Origin: Kordia sp. SMS9
GTDB taxonomy: Bacteria; Bacteroidota; Bacteroidia; Flavobacteriales; Flavobacteriaceae
Assembly: GCF_003352465.1 (NCBI RefSeq)
Contig: NZ_CP031153.1
Coordinates: 4,302,001-4,366,000 of the forward strand
DNA: 64,000 nt
Direction of reading: 5' to 3'
This document shows positions 8,701 to 16,842 of this stretch, piece by piece. Position 1 is the stretch's first letter. Each line of letters begins with the position of its first letter. The translations under genes were made by a program, and so were the position numbers. The notes below the pieces were generated by a model. That model was given only the letters and a program-made list of their open reading frames with translations, did not search any database and had not been told where the DNA came from.

Positions 8701-11185
8701 TGAAAGCAGCTGAACTCAAGTCTGAAGTTTTAGAAAGATAAATAAGTTCTCGCCTTACTATTCCTCTAAATTTATAATCAAAAATTCCACTAATAGCATC
8801 CTCTAAATAATTTGAAGAATAAAAACGCATTAAATCATCTATAAATTTTCTCAAGTTTGGCTCTCTATTTACTAAAACTACCTCTGGAATAAGTTCAAGA
8901 TTTCTCCAAGAAAAACCAAAAGGATGAAATTTAAAAATATGATCTATGATGAACGAAGAAGAATATAATAATTTATCCCCTAAGGACTTTAAATGTCGAC
9001 TATTACTTATAATATAAGGACGATATAAACTTGCTGTTAGACCTATTTCATATTGAAAATTGTAACTGAATTTTAAAAATAATCGGTCTCTTTTGGGCTC
9101 CTTGCAGCCTACTTTTTTGTGATCCTGTAATACGACTAAGTTCTCCTGTCTAAAAGATGGTTCTTCTATGTCTTCATTTGATTTAGTTACAATTATTTTT
9201 TCAACTAAAGTTGTTAATTTTTTTGGAGTTCCATTACTTCTATAAGCAAGATAAACTATGAAATTTTGTAAAATAGAAACAATTTTAGCTATTTGTTTTT
9301 TTGTGTTTTCGTCTACATCTTTTAGCTTTTCAGTATTTTCCTCATATGTTTTTATTAAAAAATTCTTATTATCACTTTTTTTAAAATGCAAATATTTATA
9401 AAGCTTTTTTAAATTAGGATCTTTTATATTTTGATCTTTATTATCGACTTTTTCTTCATTTTCATAATCTTTAGTTATTAAATTATTTAAAATTAAATTA
9501 CAAAGATATTTTTCTGTCATTTGGGTAATTCCTCCTTTACCATATTCAGATTTAGAAGAGTCTTTAAAGAAACTTTTCACATAAATAACATCATTGAAAA
9601 TACTACTATAAAAAGAATCTCTATCAGCAATATCAGCCAGATATGCATCGTACATTTCTCTCCCTCCTATGAAGAAGAACTTAACTCTAACGACATTTAA
9701 AAATCCTTTTAAATTGGCAAGTAAAGAGGCTACTGCTTCTTGTCTTTGTCTATATCTATTGTTATTAAGCGAATCATAGTCAAATTTTGGATTTGAAGAT
9801 TCTTTTTCTTCAATACTTACTGTACTTTGTTGCTCTATTTTATCTAACTCATCAATAATAAAGATAAATTGTTTGATATCTAATTGAGAATTCTTTCTCA
9901 TAGTATCTATGTCTTTAAAAATTTCTATTAGTGAATCTTCAACTTCTTTAGCACTTGCTACTGGATAAGAAACCTCATTTCTACTTTTATAAGAACTATA
10001 GGGTATTTTTAGAGTCGTAAAACTATTAGCTTTTGTTGTAATACCTCTACCAGAGCCCACCTCTTTTTGTGTTGTAACCTTTCCACTTATTCTGTTCAAT
10101 AAAATATTTAATTTCAATAAAACTCTATCAAAATTAGCTTCTTCATTGATATTATTTTTATTATTTATCAGTTTAAGAATTAAACTCCCCAAGAAGAATA
10201 TCCTTCTATCAAAGTTTCTTGTGTTAAAATTATTTTTATTTTTTTGCCAATAATCTCTTACATCTATTGTTATTCTTCTAAGAATATCTATTTCATTAAG
10301 ACTATCTTGAGAAAGGTTTATTTCAAATATCTTATAGTGATTTATTATTTTTTCATTGTTTTTCTTTATTCTATATTTTTTTATGAGCTGAACTCCTAAA
10401 TCATTTATGAAGAAGAAGAGATTTAATAAAAGTAAGGATAATAATATTCCAATCATTAATTTAACATAACTAACTTCACTAAAGTGATTTACTAATTCGT
10501 ATGAAGTCATAATATCTTTTATAGTAGTAGAATCTTTTCCGTATGTAAAAAAGCTTTTGATTGAAGAAAAAATATTGAATTCAGAGAGATAAGCATCTAG
10601 ACAAACAATAAAAGTTATCGAAATTATAAATAGCACCTTAAATAAATTCCACAATGATTTTATAATTTTTGATTCTTTTATTTTAGGCTTCATATTATTA
10701 GTGTAATCTTTCCTAAATATAAATCTGATAGCAAATATTAATAATAATAGCATCAAGAATACCATATGTAGTTGTAATAGTATTAAAAAACCCCCAAATA
10801 TTAATGAAAAAAGAAATAAGGAATAAATAAATACAAATAGTACTTTTTTAAAAATAACTAGATTTATCCAAAAACTTTTTAAATCACTACTCTCTAGTTT
10901 ATGTTTATTATTATGTTTAAATACTGCTTCACGAATTACACTTGTTTTCCCCATACCTCTAAAACCAGTTATTAAATAGGCTCCAGACTTTATTTTTGTG
11001 TTTTTAAGTATAGATTGTATTCTTTCTAAAATTTTTCTTCTACCAATAAAACGATTATTAGAATTTGCAGAATCTGTATGATCTTCGTCTTGATAAAAAG
11101 GACTATGAAAGAACTCATAACCTTTTAATTCAATATAAACATCTTTAATTTTTGCGGAATACTTGGATAGGTTGGAACTTGACAT
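5771..11185 (-). CDS. Giant membrane P-loop NTPase with C-terminal TPR-like region
   Basis: An 1804-residue protein starting at the ATG at 11183-11185. Walker A is GFRGMGKT (residues 74-81) and Walker B is FIFIIDEL (440-447). Between them lie strongly hydrophobic segments at about 112-156, 180-200 and 243-261. Transmembrane helices inserted in the P-loop domain are the layout of KAP-type NTPases, while the Walker A context resembles STAND NTPases. After residue 450 comes a possible sensor strand (VKFFFIGGREMYDA), then a long helical region with at least one TPR-like unit (LGDLHFYDKEYDEAIIYYSES), and Lys/Asn-rich linkers. The gene is visibly richer in A+T than its neighbours and is bracketed by the 69-bp repeats, suggesting horizontal acquisition. 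A defence or signalling role is plausible by analogy with large STAND/KAP proteins, but unproven. Confidence 0.75.
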   Translation of the reverse strand: MSSSNLSKYSAKIKDVYIELKGYEFFHSPFYQDEDHTDSANSNNRFIGRRKILERIQSILKNTKIKSGAYLITGFRGMGKTSVIREAVFKHNNKHKLESSDLKSFWINLVIFKKVLFVFIYSLFLFSLIFGGFLILLQLHMVFLMLLLLIFAIRFIFRKDYTNNMKPKIKESKIIKSLWNLFKVLFIISITFIVCLDAYLSEFNIFSSIKSFFTYGKDSTTIKDIMTSYELVNHFSEVSYVKLMIGILLSLLLLNLFFFINDLGVQLIKKYRIKKNNEKIINHYKIFEINLSQDSLNEIDILRRITIDVRDYWQKNKNNFNTRNFDRRIFFLGSLILKLINNKNNINEEANFDRVLLKLNILLNRISGKVTTQKEVGSGRGITTKANSFTTLKIPYSSYKSRNEVSYPVASAKEVEDSLIEIFKDIDTMRKNSQLDIKQFIFIIDELDKIEQQSTVSIEEKESSNPKFDYDSLNNNRYRQRQEAVASLLANLKGFLNVVRVKFFFIGGREMYDAYLADIADRDSFYSSIFNDVIYVKSFFKDSSKSEYGKGGITQMTEKYLCNLILNNLITKDYENEEKVDNKDQNIKDPNLKKLYKYLHFKKSDNKNFLIKTYEENTEKLKDVDENTKKQIAKIVSILQNFIVYLAYRSNGTPKKLTTLVEKIIVTKSNEDIEEPSFRQENLVVLQDHKKVGCKEPKRDRLFLKFSYNFQYEIGLTASLYRPYIISNSRHLKSLGDKLLYSSSFIIDHIFKFHPFGFSWRNLELIPEVVLVNREPNLRKFIDDLMRFYSSNYLEDAISGIFDYKFRGIVRRELIYLSKTSDLSSAAFNFTLDESLFTKRHYKKRLIELENKYDKYIPIHDDNQFVHAISFTQTILGDLHFYDKEYDEAIIYYSESIQSLRFPTAVTKGQITRHQFLIWLRNQLKLGLTLEKIRAFDSAFSLYKTLILDTQRYLEKMVVNEENFQLDVSDDHRKMNLISMPFIALLGVIEKSRVDGVTYDSLFENRQDFLQMIESKSLISLKENTGKELFSKKINSNKNKLKNIPSIYSYRKNYLKSDYYNNVGSILFYKNCQYPNFFRSEIRKYHLEAFLTKNKEDNIILKQQYKIYNKDIIQSPHITKRPYDFYPSLTSFNYYWNSIYFLTLNHQSRIIKKIKKRKNIISESDNLQSKVSLQENLLAMSAGYLLPECIDMISGKRMYYLATVIAKLGDCILSSLKKEEFKIPKEEFKILDNDINNTEIEKREINIKKFIELVDDNLFTTQTVFHVYKLAAALFKRSGHNYYYGVHLIKMLYLIKDLVEINKEHEKNEIDETKVNTDVSKKNKTSGSEIVKNDDYLSRIEKFLNIQIEDQNFRSIEEVAETVFMVTSWNNEIANRPQILKYREILEIFENKDVGRNILYNNLSNTSNNREVLILVEEIKMKLNSTNIKNTKIEFQKGQKEKEQKGQKNTEKNYTKFLKDFKLSKGLISPYSSMNNRYLRMLELKYRTERCYFIMKNILGLEDFFDMEMDFSENSKLTNQKSLQEHTKSNLAFILDSNESTILIKDIIEFLTKEALFCLQELIKMFKLYDPGYVIGYSYIALAHDRMADWCNVYENYKNIIKKYDSLDNNESKSSVKEDEVDQSAENSKKSDKHGNHNSKPLEQTKKTDQLVGNFENFKKELMIILGSEILSYLEPKTHYEIANQYYYKVVQMHSDSKAYNDKLYEIYILEDDYNDISTHHALASERMRVNTGSIRKKLNRIKKKLEKHKSRVYQYKSYFPGIIDSNENEASIERNINNELIKSYKDFFNSDIAVNTSEKKNNA

Positions 11186-11289
11186 ATTCTTTATTTACGT
11201 TAGCTAAATATAAGAATATATCTACAATAAAAGAATGAGGATTCCCGTAATACATAAACTAATTATATCTGCATCAAAGAAATAAGGCT

Positions 11290-11934
11290 CTAAACCTCCA
11301 CAAAACCATGTTGAAACGCATACGTCACCAACTCGGAAACAGAGTGAATGTTGAGTTTGCTATACAAATTCTTTTTATGCGATTGTACGGTGTTTACAGA
11401 GATGAATAAAATGTCCGCAATTTCCTTTGTTTTTTTGTTTTGCGCAATGAGTTTTAAAATATCTATTTCGCGTGGCGTGAGTTTTACAAGCGCTATTTGT
11501 TTTTTTTGGGAAACTTCATGCAAATCGTTGAGTAGAATCGTGGTGAGTCTTGGATCGTAAAAATTTTCTCCTTGTGCCACTTTTTGAATGGCTTCCATCA
11601 GCATAGCCTTGCTAGTACTTTTTAAGACATACCCTTTTGCGCCTTTGGCAATGGCATCTTTGATGAACTTCACCTGTTCGTGCATAGTGAGCATCAAAAC
11701 GTTTTGCTGAATTTCGGCTTCTTTCAAAGCATCTAAAACATCCAAACCGCTCATTTCAGGCATGGAAATATCTAAAATCAAAACATCAACTACATGCGTT
11801 TGTATGTGCTGTAATGCTTGTGTTCCCGAAGTTACGATGTGAATTTCATACCGGTTTTCACTTTCAAGCATGACTGCAATGCCTTCTGACACTAAATTGT
11901 GATCGTCGCAAATGAGTAGTTGTAGTTTTTTCAT
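11290..11934 (-). CDS. NarL/LuxR-family response regulator
   Basis: A 214-residue two-domain regulator. The receiver domain opens with the acidic pocket (LLICDDH), has the phosphoacceptor Asp55 in LILDISMPEMSG, and the Thr and Lys positions LMLTMHE and VLKST. The C-terminal helix-turn-helix is of LuxR/GerE type (LTPREIDILKLIAQNKKTKE, then IADILFISVNTVQSHKKNLYSK). It lies 20 bp after a cognate sensor kinase gene and so forms an operon with it. Its last 69 bases are duplicated at 5690-5758. Its targets are not shown by sequence, but the small genes just upstream at 14.1-16.5 kb are candidates. Confidence 0.92.
   Translation of the reverse strand: MKKLQLLICDDHNLVSEGIAVMLESENRYEIHIVTSGTQALQHIQTHVVDVLILDISMPEMSGLDVLDALKEAEIQQNVLMLTMHEQVKFIKDAIAKGAKGYVLKSTSKAMLMEAIQKVAQGENFYDPRLTTILLNDLHEVSQKKQIALVKLTPREIDILKLIAQNKKTKEIADILFISVNTVQSHKKNLYSKLNIHSVSELVTYAFQHGFVEV
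11294..11362 (-). repeat. 69-bp direct repeat, proximal copy inside the response-regulator gene
   Basis: Exactly matches 5690-5758. Identity stops at 11293, where this copy ends GTTTAG and the distal copy ends GTGTAA. Both keep a valine and a stop codon. The two copies bracket the 5.5-kb NTPase unit. Confidence 0.9.
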
Positions 11935-11954
11935 CTTTCAATAATTGATTGATT

Positions 11955-14060
11955 TTATATTGGTATATCAATGTTTACGGTAGTACCACGTGTTTTTTTA
12001 GAATCTATATCGCAAGTACCATCCATCATTTGTACTTGTTTTCGAAGGTTTTTCAATCCAATACCATGAGTGATTTGATTTGCTTCAAAACCCTTTCCGT
12101 CGTCTTCAACCATGATATTAATGCTGCTATTATTTTTGGTGATGTAAATAATTACGCTGGTTGCTGCCGCATGTTTTATGGTATTGTTGACCAATTCCTG
12201 CAAGGTTCTAAAAATGAAAATACTGATGTGTGAGTTTTGAAACTGTTCCAAACCGTGAATTGCCGTCTGTATGTTGAGTTGCGGATTTGCCACTTTTTCA
12301 GCAAAATTTAAAATTGCCATTTTTAGATCAAATTCGGGAATCGGATCTTGATCAAAACGATGCGAAATGCTCCTAATTTCCTGCGTAATGTTCTGAATGA
12401 TTTTTAAGGTTTTATCATATAATTGTTTGGTTCCTTGATGCGCTGCCATTATCTTTCCGTCAAATGCTTGTACGTGAAAATTCATGGAAGTCAGCAAACT
12501 TCCAATATTGTTGTGCAATTCTTTAGAGATGGAAGCTTTCTCCTTTTCGCGGGCTTCCAAACTTGCATTGATGATTTGTATTTCTTGATCACTCACCAAA
12601 TTCTGAATGCGTTCTTGTAATAATAATTCTTGCTGTTTGGCGAGTTGACTCGTAGTTTTTTTCAACTTATAAAAGTAAAATGCAATGATAAATAGCAAAC
12701 ACGCAATGACACCAAAAGCGATTAAAAACGCATACAATGTTTCATTTTCTTGTTGCTTCCGAAGCACAATTTCATCAGCCAAGGCTTTTTCCTTTTCCAA
12801 CAACGCAATTGCTGCTTTTTTGGCTTTTGCTTGTGAAGCACGCTGAATTGCCGCAATATCCCATAACTTTTCTTCATTAAAAATAGAATCATTCAGCGCT
12901 TCAAAGCGAATTCTGTGATCGTACGCCTCTTTATAGTTTTGTTCTTTCACAGCAATTTCCGCCTGCATTTTTGCAAAATAACGCTCAAATGTGAGTTTTT
13001 CTTGCCCTTTTGAGTGTTGAATTGCTTTTATTAATTCTTTTTTTGCCTGTTGATTTTTGTTTTGAGATTGATAAATAGCAGCTTTTGAAAGATGAATTTT
13101 GGCAATATGTGACGATTTTTGTGTGAATTGTATGAGTTTTTCTGCCTTATCTAAATACTTAAAAGCTAGAACTGGCTTGCGTTCCACATATAATTCTGCA
13201 ATATTCAAATATCCTTCAACTAGTACAGAAGAATCTCGTAATTTTTCTTTGAGTTGAATGCTTTTTTTGAAATAATCTAGTGAAATTCCGTCTTCTCCTT
13301 TTTCATAAAACAACGCGCCCAAATTATTGTATAATTTGGCAATTTCAACTTCATTTTCAGCACGTTGACGCTGTCGCAATGCTTTTTTATAATAAAATTC
13401 TGCCTGTTTGTAATCGGACGATAAACTGTACACGTTTCCCAAATTTGTGTAAGCTCTTAAAACTTGTTTGTTTGTAGAATCATTTTTTAGTAGCAACAAT
13501 GCTTGATGATGGTGATATGCCGCTAAATTGTAGGTGCCTTTTTGAGCATAAACATTGGCAATATTGGCGTGTGTTTTGCTCTGCTGAATGTTGGAAATGC
13601 TACTATCTTGAATTTTAAGTGCTTTTTCATATACTTCCAATGCTTCGTCGTACAATTCATTTCGTTTGTATAGCAAAGCTTTGGTATTGTATACCGCGCG
13701 TAATCCTATAAAATTGTTAGCTTCACGTTCAATTTGTTCGGCTTTTTGCAACGCATAAAATGCACTATCGAGTTGATGCTTATGATTCCAATAATATGAT
13801 TGAATGCGTATACTTTTAGCAATCCCTTTTGTATAAGAAATAGATTTGGCTAGTGAATCTCCTTTTTTTGCTGTTGAAAACATAGTTTCCCAATCGTTGT
13901 TTCGCATCAAAGCAAATGCTTTTGTGTGCAAACTGTCAATCTGTTTTTGAACGTCTATGTTTTGTGGAATATCTTGCTTTTTACATTGCATACACGTAAG
14001 CAAACACAACAAGATCACAGAAGTTTTATACTCCTTTTGAACCGTTTTAAAGTATTTCAT
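11955..14060 (-). CDS. TPR-containing sensor histidine kinase (HisKA_3 type)
   Basis: A 701-residue kinase. The N-terminus is a signal sequence with a possible lipobox Cys (VILLCLLTCMQC). Residues about 60-400 are tetratricopeptide repeats (for example TYNLAAYHHHQALLLLKND and TNLGNVYSLSSDYKQAEFYY), predicted periplasmic. One transmembrane helix lies at about 442-464 (LIAFGVIACLLFIIAFYFY), followed by a coiled coil, the HisKA_3 box with the phosphoacceptor His near residue 515 (SISKELHNNIGS), and an HATPase domain with the N box (ELVNNTIKHAAA), DDGKGFEA and GIGLKNLRKQV. It is coupled to the response regulator 20 bp downstream. The ligand is unknown. Confidence 0.9.
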   Translation of the reverse strand: MKYFKTVQKEYKTSVILLCLLTCMQCKKQDIPQNIDVQKQIDSLHTKAFALMRNNDWETMFSTAKKGDSLAKSISYTKGIAKSIRIQSYYWNHKHQLDSAFYALQKAEQIEREANNFIGLRAVYNTKALLYKRNELYDEALEVYEKALKIQDSSISNIQQSKTHANIANVYAQKGTYNLAAYHHHQALLLLKNDSTNKQVLRAYTNLGNVYSLSSDYKQAEFYYKKALRQRQRAENEVEIAKLYNNLGALFYEKGEDGISLDYFKKSIQLKEKLRDSSVLVEGYLNIAELYVERKPVLAFKYLDKAEKLIQFTQKSSHIAKIHLSKAAIYQSQNKNQQAKKELIKAIQHSKGQEKLTFERYFAKMQAEIAVKEQNYKEAYDHRIRFEALNDSIFNEEKLWDIAAIQRASQAKAKKAAIALLEKEKALADEIVLRKQQENETLYAFLIAFGVIACLLFIIAFYFYKLKKTTSQLAKQQELLLQERIQNLVSDQEIQIINASLEAREKEKASISKELHNNIGSLLTSMNFHVQAFDGKIMAAHQGTKQLYDKTLKIIQNITQEIRSISHRFDQDPIPEFDLKMAILNFAEKVANPQLNIQTAIHGLEQFQNSHISIFIFRTLQELVNNTIKHAAATSVIIYITKNNSSINIMVEDDGKGFEANQITHGIGLKNLRKQVQMMDGTCDIDSKKTRGTTVNIDIPI

Positions 14061-14077
14061 GTATAGAATTATTTATA

Positions 14078-14509
14078 CTAATATCCCATGGCTTCATCAA
14101 TTTCATCACAGTCTTCATAGGTAATGACTCTTCGTTTGGTGCCTTCAGGACGCGTTCCTTGAATTTTAACTTCCATCATAAATAGCGAGTTTTCTTCTTC
14201 ATCGAATTCAAATTGTACACCATCTTCTTTTTCTAGTTTGAATAGATTTTCATGTTGTACCATTTGTTCAGAAGCATCTTCATCTAACGACGGAATTAAA
14301 TAAATGTCATACTTTAACAGATTGAAAGCATCACCTGCATTGTCAACCATTCGTAAGGTATATAAATGCTTTTGAGAAAATTTGACAACAGTTGCTGTAA
14401 AATTGGTTTTTATAGTTGCAAATACGTGGATTTTATCTGCGGAAGCGGCATCTTTTGTACGTTTTACTTTCGCTGTAAAAGAAGTTACTTGAGGTTTGAT
14501 ACGATTCAT
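14078..14509 (-). CDS. Hypothetical protein, last of four small genes before the two-component system
   Basis: A 143-residue protein with an ATG at 14507-14509, no signal peptide and no membrane segment. It looks like a mixed alpha/beta protein with an acidic C-terminal half (SLDEDASEQM, DGVQFEFDEEENS, YEDCDEIDEAMGY). I do not recognise a family. The gene ends 17 bp before the sensor kinase start and probably shares its transcript. It follows three other small genes spaced 70-85 bp apart on the same strand. Confidence 0.65.
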   Translation of the reverse strand: MNRIKPQVTSFTAKVKRTKDAASADKIHVFATIKTNFTATVVKFSQKHLYTLRMVDNAGDAFNLLKYDIYLIPSLDEDASEQMVQHENLFKLEKEDGVQFEFDEEENSLFMMEVKIQGTRPEGTKRRVITYEDCDEIDEAMGY

Positions 14510-14594
14510 GGTATTGTAATTAGTTGGTTTACACCATGAATTTAGTCAAAATTTCTCTCTCTTAGTGAATAATTATAACTACAAATTTTAGTAC

Positions 14595-15242
14595 TTAAAA
14601 GAATAATTCAATCCAAAACATGTTTCCTGATGATTTTTTTGATGCGGGTACTATGGTAATTTTTTTGGAAATAGTTTTGTCAGGATCTTTGTGTTTTCTA
14701 ATAAAAACCACAAACAAACCTCGATCTTGAACCGCTTTATTGTTTTTAAAAAAAGCGTTGCTAGAATCATATTCAAAAGCTCTTATAAAAGTGGTTTCTA
14801 CGGATTCAGCATACATATCGTCCAAAAGTTTGGTTTGTTTACAAACTCCCATGCCTGGTAGAGAAATGACGAGTCTGCCAAATTTATTTATTTTTGGATT
14901 CCGTATAAATCCACGAACAATAGTCATAATTGCGTTGTTTACACAGGCACCAATCCACAAACCTGTTAACGTAACGGAGCTTGTATTCAATTGATATGCT
15001 GGAGCATCTCCAGCTGGTGCTGTATAGGTTTTTATATTTTTTTTATCTTCAATTGTAATCGCGGATTCTCCACCGGATTCTGGATAGTCTAAGAAAAAAC
15101 ATATTTGTCCGTTTTGCTTGAATGATCTTACTAATACGTTGATCGTTTTCAGCAGTTTATCTCTAACGTTTGGGTATCTAATTTGATTCATGTACGTATT
15201 TTGCACATGCAATACGATTAATTCATCTTTTTGATTCATCAT
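14595..15242 (-). CDS. Possible isochorismatase-like fold protein with altered active site
   Basis: About 215 residues. The start is one of two adjacent ATGs (15240-15242 or 15237-15239), since the longer frame begins only with TTG. The layout DELIVLHVQNTYMNQIRYPN, followed later by GLWIGACVNNAIMTIVRGF, recalls cysteine hydrolases of the isochorismatase superfamily (LxxDxQNDF ... GxxxxxCVxxTAxDA). The Cys-containing helix start is kept, but the first-strand catalytic Asp is replaced by His (VLHVQN). If the assignment is right, the protein may be inactive as a hydrolase or have changed chemistry. The similarity is weak, and an unrelated fold is possible. Confidence 0.45.
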   Translation of the reverse strand: MMNQKDELIVLHVQNTYMNQIRYPNVRDKLLKTINVLVRSFKQNGQICFFLDYPESGGESAITIEDKKNIKTYTAPAGDAPAYQLNTSSVTLTGLWIGACVNNAIMTIVRGFIRNPKINKFGRLVISLPGMGVCKQTKLLDDMYAESVETTFIRAFEYDSSNAFFKNNKAVQDRGLFVVFIRKHKDPDKTISKKITIVPASKKSSGNMFWIELFF

Positions 15243-15313
15243 ACAAGAATTTAAGTTGTGATTAAGTTGCAACAGAGCAATTTTTGATTGCCCTGTTGCA
15301 TGATTACAAAAGT

Positions 15314-15967
15314 TTATGCTGGAAGGAATTTTCCAGTTGGCGCATCATAGGTTACTGAAAGATCATTGATTCCGTTTCCGAACACCAATGCCGTTTTCTT
15401 TGAAGTAACCGTAGTAACCACCGAATTACTTTTTACTTGCGATTGCAACCATATATACACTGTTGTAAAAGGCGTCATAATTGCCGTGCTTGCCAACAAA
15501 ACAGGCGCCGCTGAAACTGCATTTCCTTTAATTTCTGTTCCGTTTAGGTTGGCATCTTGAAATAATCCAACTGTCATCACACGTTTGTTGGGATTGTCTG
15601 TTCCTGGAATGATTCCGCCAGAATAACTATTGGTCAGTGCATACGAGTTGACTTCTCCTCCATACGAAGGTCCAGAAATGGTTGCATTGTCTTCCAATAC
15701 ATACAGTTTGTTCATAGAAGCTCCTACGGGAACACTTGATAGTTGACTCAATTGTGCGCCGTTTTTCACTTCGCTGGTAGAAGCGTAAATTCCGTATTCT
15801 TCTTTCCATGAAAGTGTGTTGGCTTGAAACGGTTTGAATACTTGCCAAGCCACGTTTGGATCGTCTCCGCCAATGGATGGTTTTGCAATAATAACGCTTG
15901 TTCCTGAATCGTAAATGGCTCTTAATTCGTCGTCTGAGAATGCGATTTGTAATTTGAATGTAGACAT
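15314..15967 (-). CDS. Hypothetical beta-rich protein
   Basis: A 217-residue protein with an ATG at 15965-15967 and no signal peptide. It is rich in Ser, Thr, Val and Gly, with many short predicted strands (TSVIIAKPS, VAWQVFKPFQANTLSWKEEY, then GIYAS, and KKTALVFGNGINDLSV). This suggests a beta-sandwich like that of some cytolysins or lectins, but I cannot name a family. The leader motif (AGAGTAGG type) lies 37 nt ahead of the start, in common with its upstream neighbour and the peptide precursor. It might be an abundantly made small effector or structural protein, which is inference only. Confidence 0.6.
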   Translation of the reverse strand: MSTFKLQIAFSDDELRAIYDSGTSVIIAKPSIGGDDPNVAWQVFKPFQANTLSWKEEYGIYASTSEVKNGAQLSQLSSVPVGASMNKLYVLEDNATISGPSYGGEVNSYALTNSYSGGIIPGTDNPNKRVMTVGLFQDANLNGTEIKGNAVSAAPVLLASTAIMTPFTTVYIWLQSQVKSNSVVTTVTSKKTALVFGNGINDLSVTYDAPTGKFLPA

Positions 15968-16004
15968 GATATATGTTTTTATTTTGGTTGATTTTGTTTT
16001 GTTT

Positions 16005-16028
16005 CCTACTCTATTGATGGCTTTTCGG
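16005..16028 (-). promoter_or_regulatory. Shared leader motif (copy 2)
   Basis: The coding strand has CCGAAAAGCC, then ATCAATAGAGTAGG, ending 37 nt before the ATG at 15967. It matches the copies at 5519-5539 and 16559-16582 in both blocks, with a spacer that differs by a few bases. Confidence 0.5.
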
Positions 16029-16048
16029 ATCGCGCCAATTTGTAAATT

Positions 16049-16534
16049 TTACTGACAGTTACATTTGTTCGTTTCTTGCCAATTAGCAAGCAATATTTGT
16101 AATAAAAGATCGTCTGTTTGTTGTAAATGTTTGTTGGGATCGATTCTGTCAAAAGGAATTGGCAAACTAAATTCAGCAGTGATTTCGCCTGTACAGAACG
16201 TTGACAAGCAGAATTTTAAACTCACATTGAAATTGATATTGTTTTCTACAATTTCGAAGTTTTTAATTTCTATGACTAGTGAAAATCTTCCATCGTCACT
16301 TTTGAAGGTGAATTTTTTATCAGAATCAATGGAAAAAACGCGTTCAAATAAGGTGATGAAACCTGTTTTTACAGCAAGTGTTATGGTTACTTTGCCATCA
16401 TTGTTGGCTTCAAATGTGGCGCATCCTTTGGTGCCTGCTATAGGATCTGTGCAAATAGTTTTTGCGCCTCTGGCAAAACCTGTATAGGTTTCATTGTTTT
16501 CTACGGATGTTATTTCGTATCGTCTATCTAACAT
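16049..16534 (-). CDS. Hypothetical Cys-containing protein, first gene of the small-gene cluster
   Basis: A 161-residue protein with an ATG at 16532-16534. It has cysteines at TICTDP, GCATFEA, KFCLSTFCTGE and a C-terminal KCNCQ, and alternating strands (KVTITLAVKTGFITLFERV, KFTFKSDDGRFSLVIEIKNF), so a small beta barrel or sandwich is likely. No signal peptide and no recognised family. It carries the shared leader motif 24 nt upstream and is the promoter-proximal gene of the group running down to the two-component system. Confidence 0.6.
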   Translation of the reverse strand: MLDRRYEITSVENNETYTGFARGAKTICTDPIAGTKGCATFEANNDGKVTITLAVKTGFITLFERVFSIDSDKKFTFKSDDGRFSLVIEIKNFEIVENNINFNVSLKFCLSTFCTGEITAEFSLPIPFDRIDPNKHLQQTDDLLLQILLANWQETNKCNCQ

Positions 16535-16558
16535 GATATTATGATTTATAAATTGGTT

Positions 16559-16582
16559 CCTACTCTGTTTGGGATTTTCAGA
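16559..16582 (-). promoter_or_regulatory. Shared leader motif (copy 3)
   Basis: The coding strand has TCTGAAAATCCC, then AAACAGAGTAGG, ending 24 nt before the ATG at 16534. It is the most upstream of the three copies and lies in the 308-bp gap to the LRR gene, which otherwise holds only a terminator. Confidence 0.5.
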
Positions 16583-16727
16583 TGCCTCCTGTATTCAAAT
16601 GATCATTTAAATTGTACCCTCCAAAAGTAGCTAGGAAAGAAAGGCGACAAAACACACAGTTAGGTGATTTTTACCTCACCTATTTATGTGATATTTTGTT
16701 TTGGAAAGATGGTTTTTGAGAATAGAA

Positions 16728-16764
16728 AAAGGCGCAATACCTTTTTTGTGGGTATTGCGCCTTT
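16728..16764 (-). terminator. Rho-independent terminator after the LRR gene
   Basis: A perfect 14-bp stem (aaaggcgcaatacc at 16728-16741, ggtattgcgccttt at 16751-16764) with a 9-nt loop. On the minus strand it ends in a T-rich tract, so it terminates the LRR gene transcript and isolates the small-gene cluster. Confidence 0.85.
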
Positions 16765-16842
16765 GTGTGTGTTGATTTGAAAAGTAAAACTCTTAGTAGT
16801 AGAAGAGCTATTTTTCTTTATTATAATGACTAAATAGAAATC

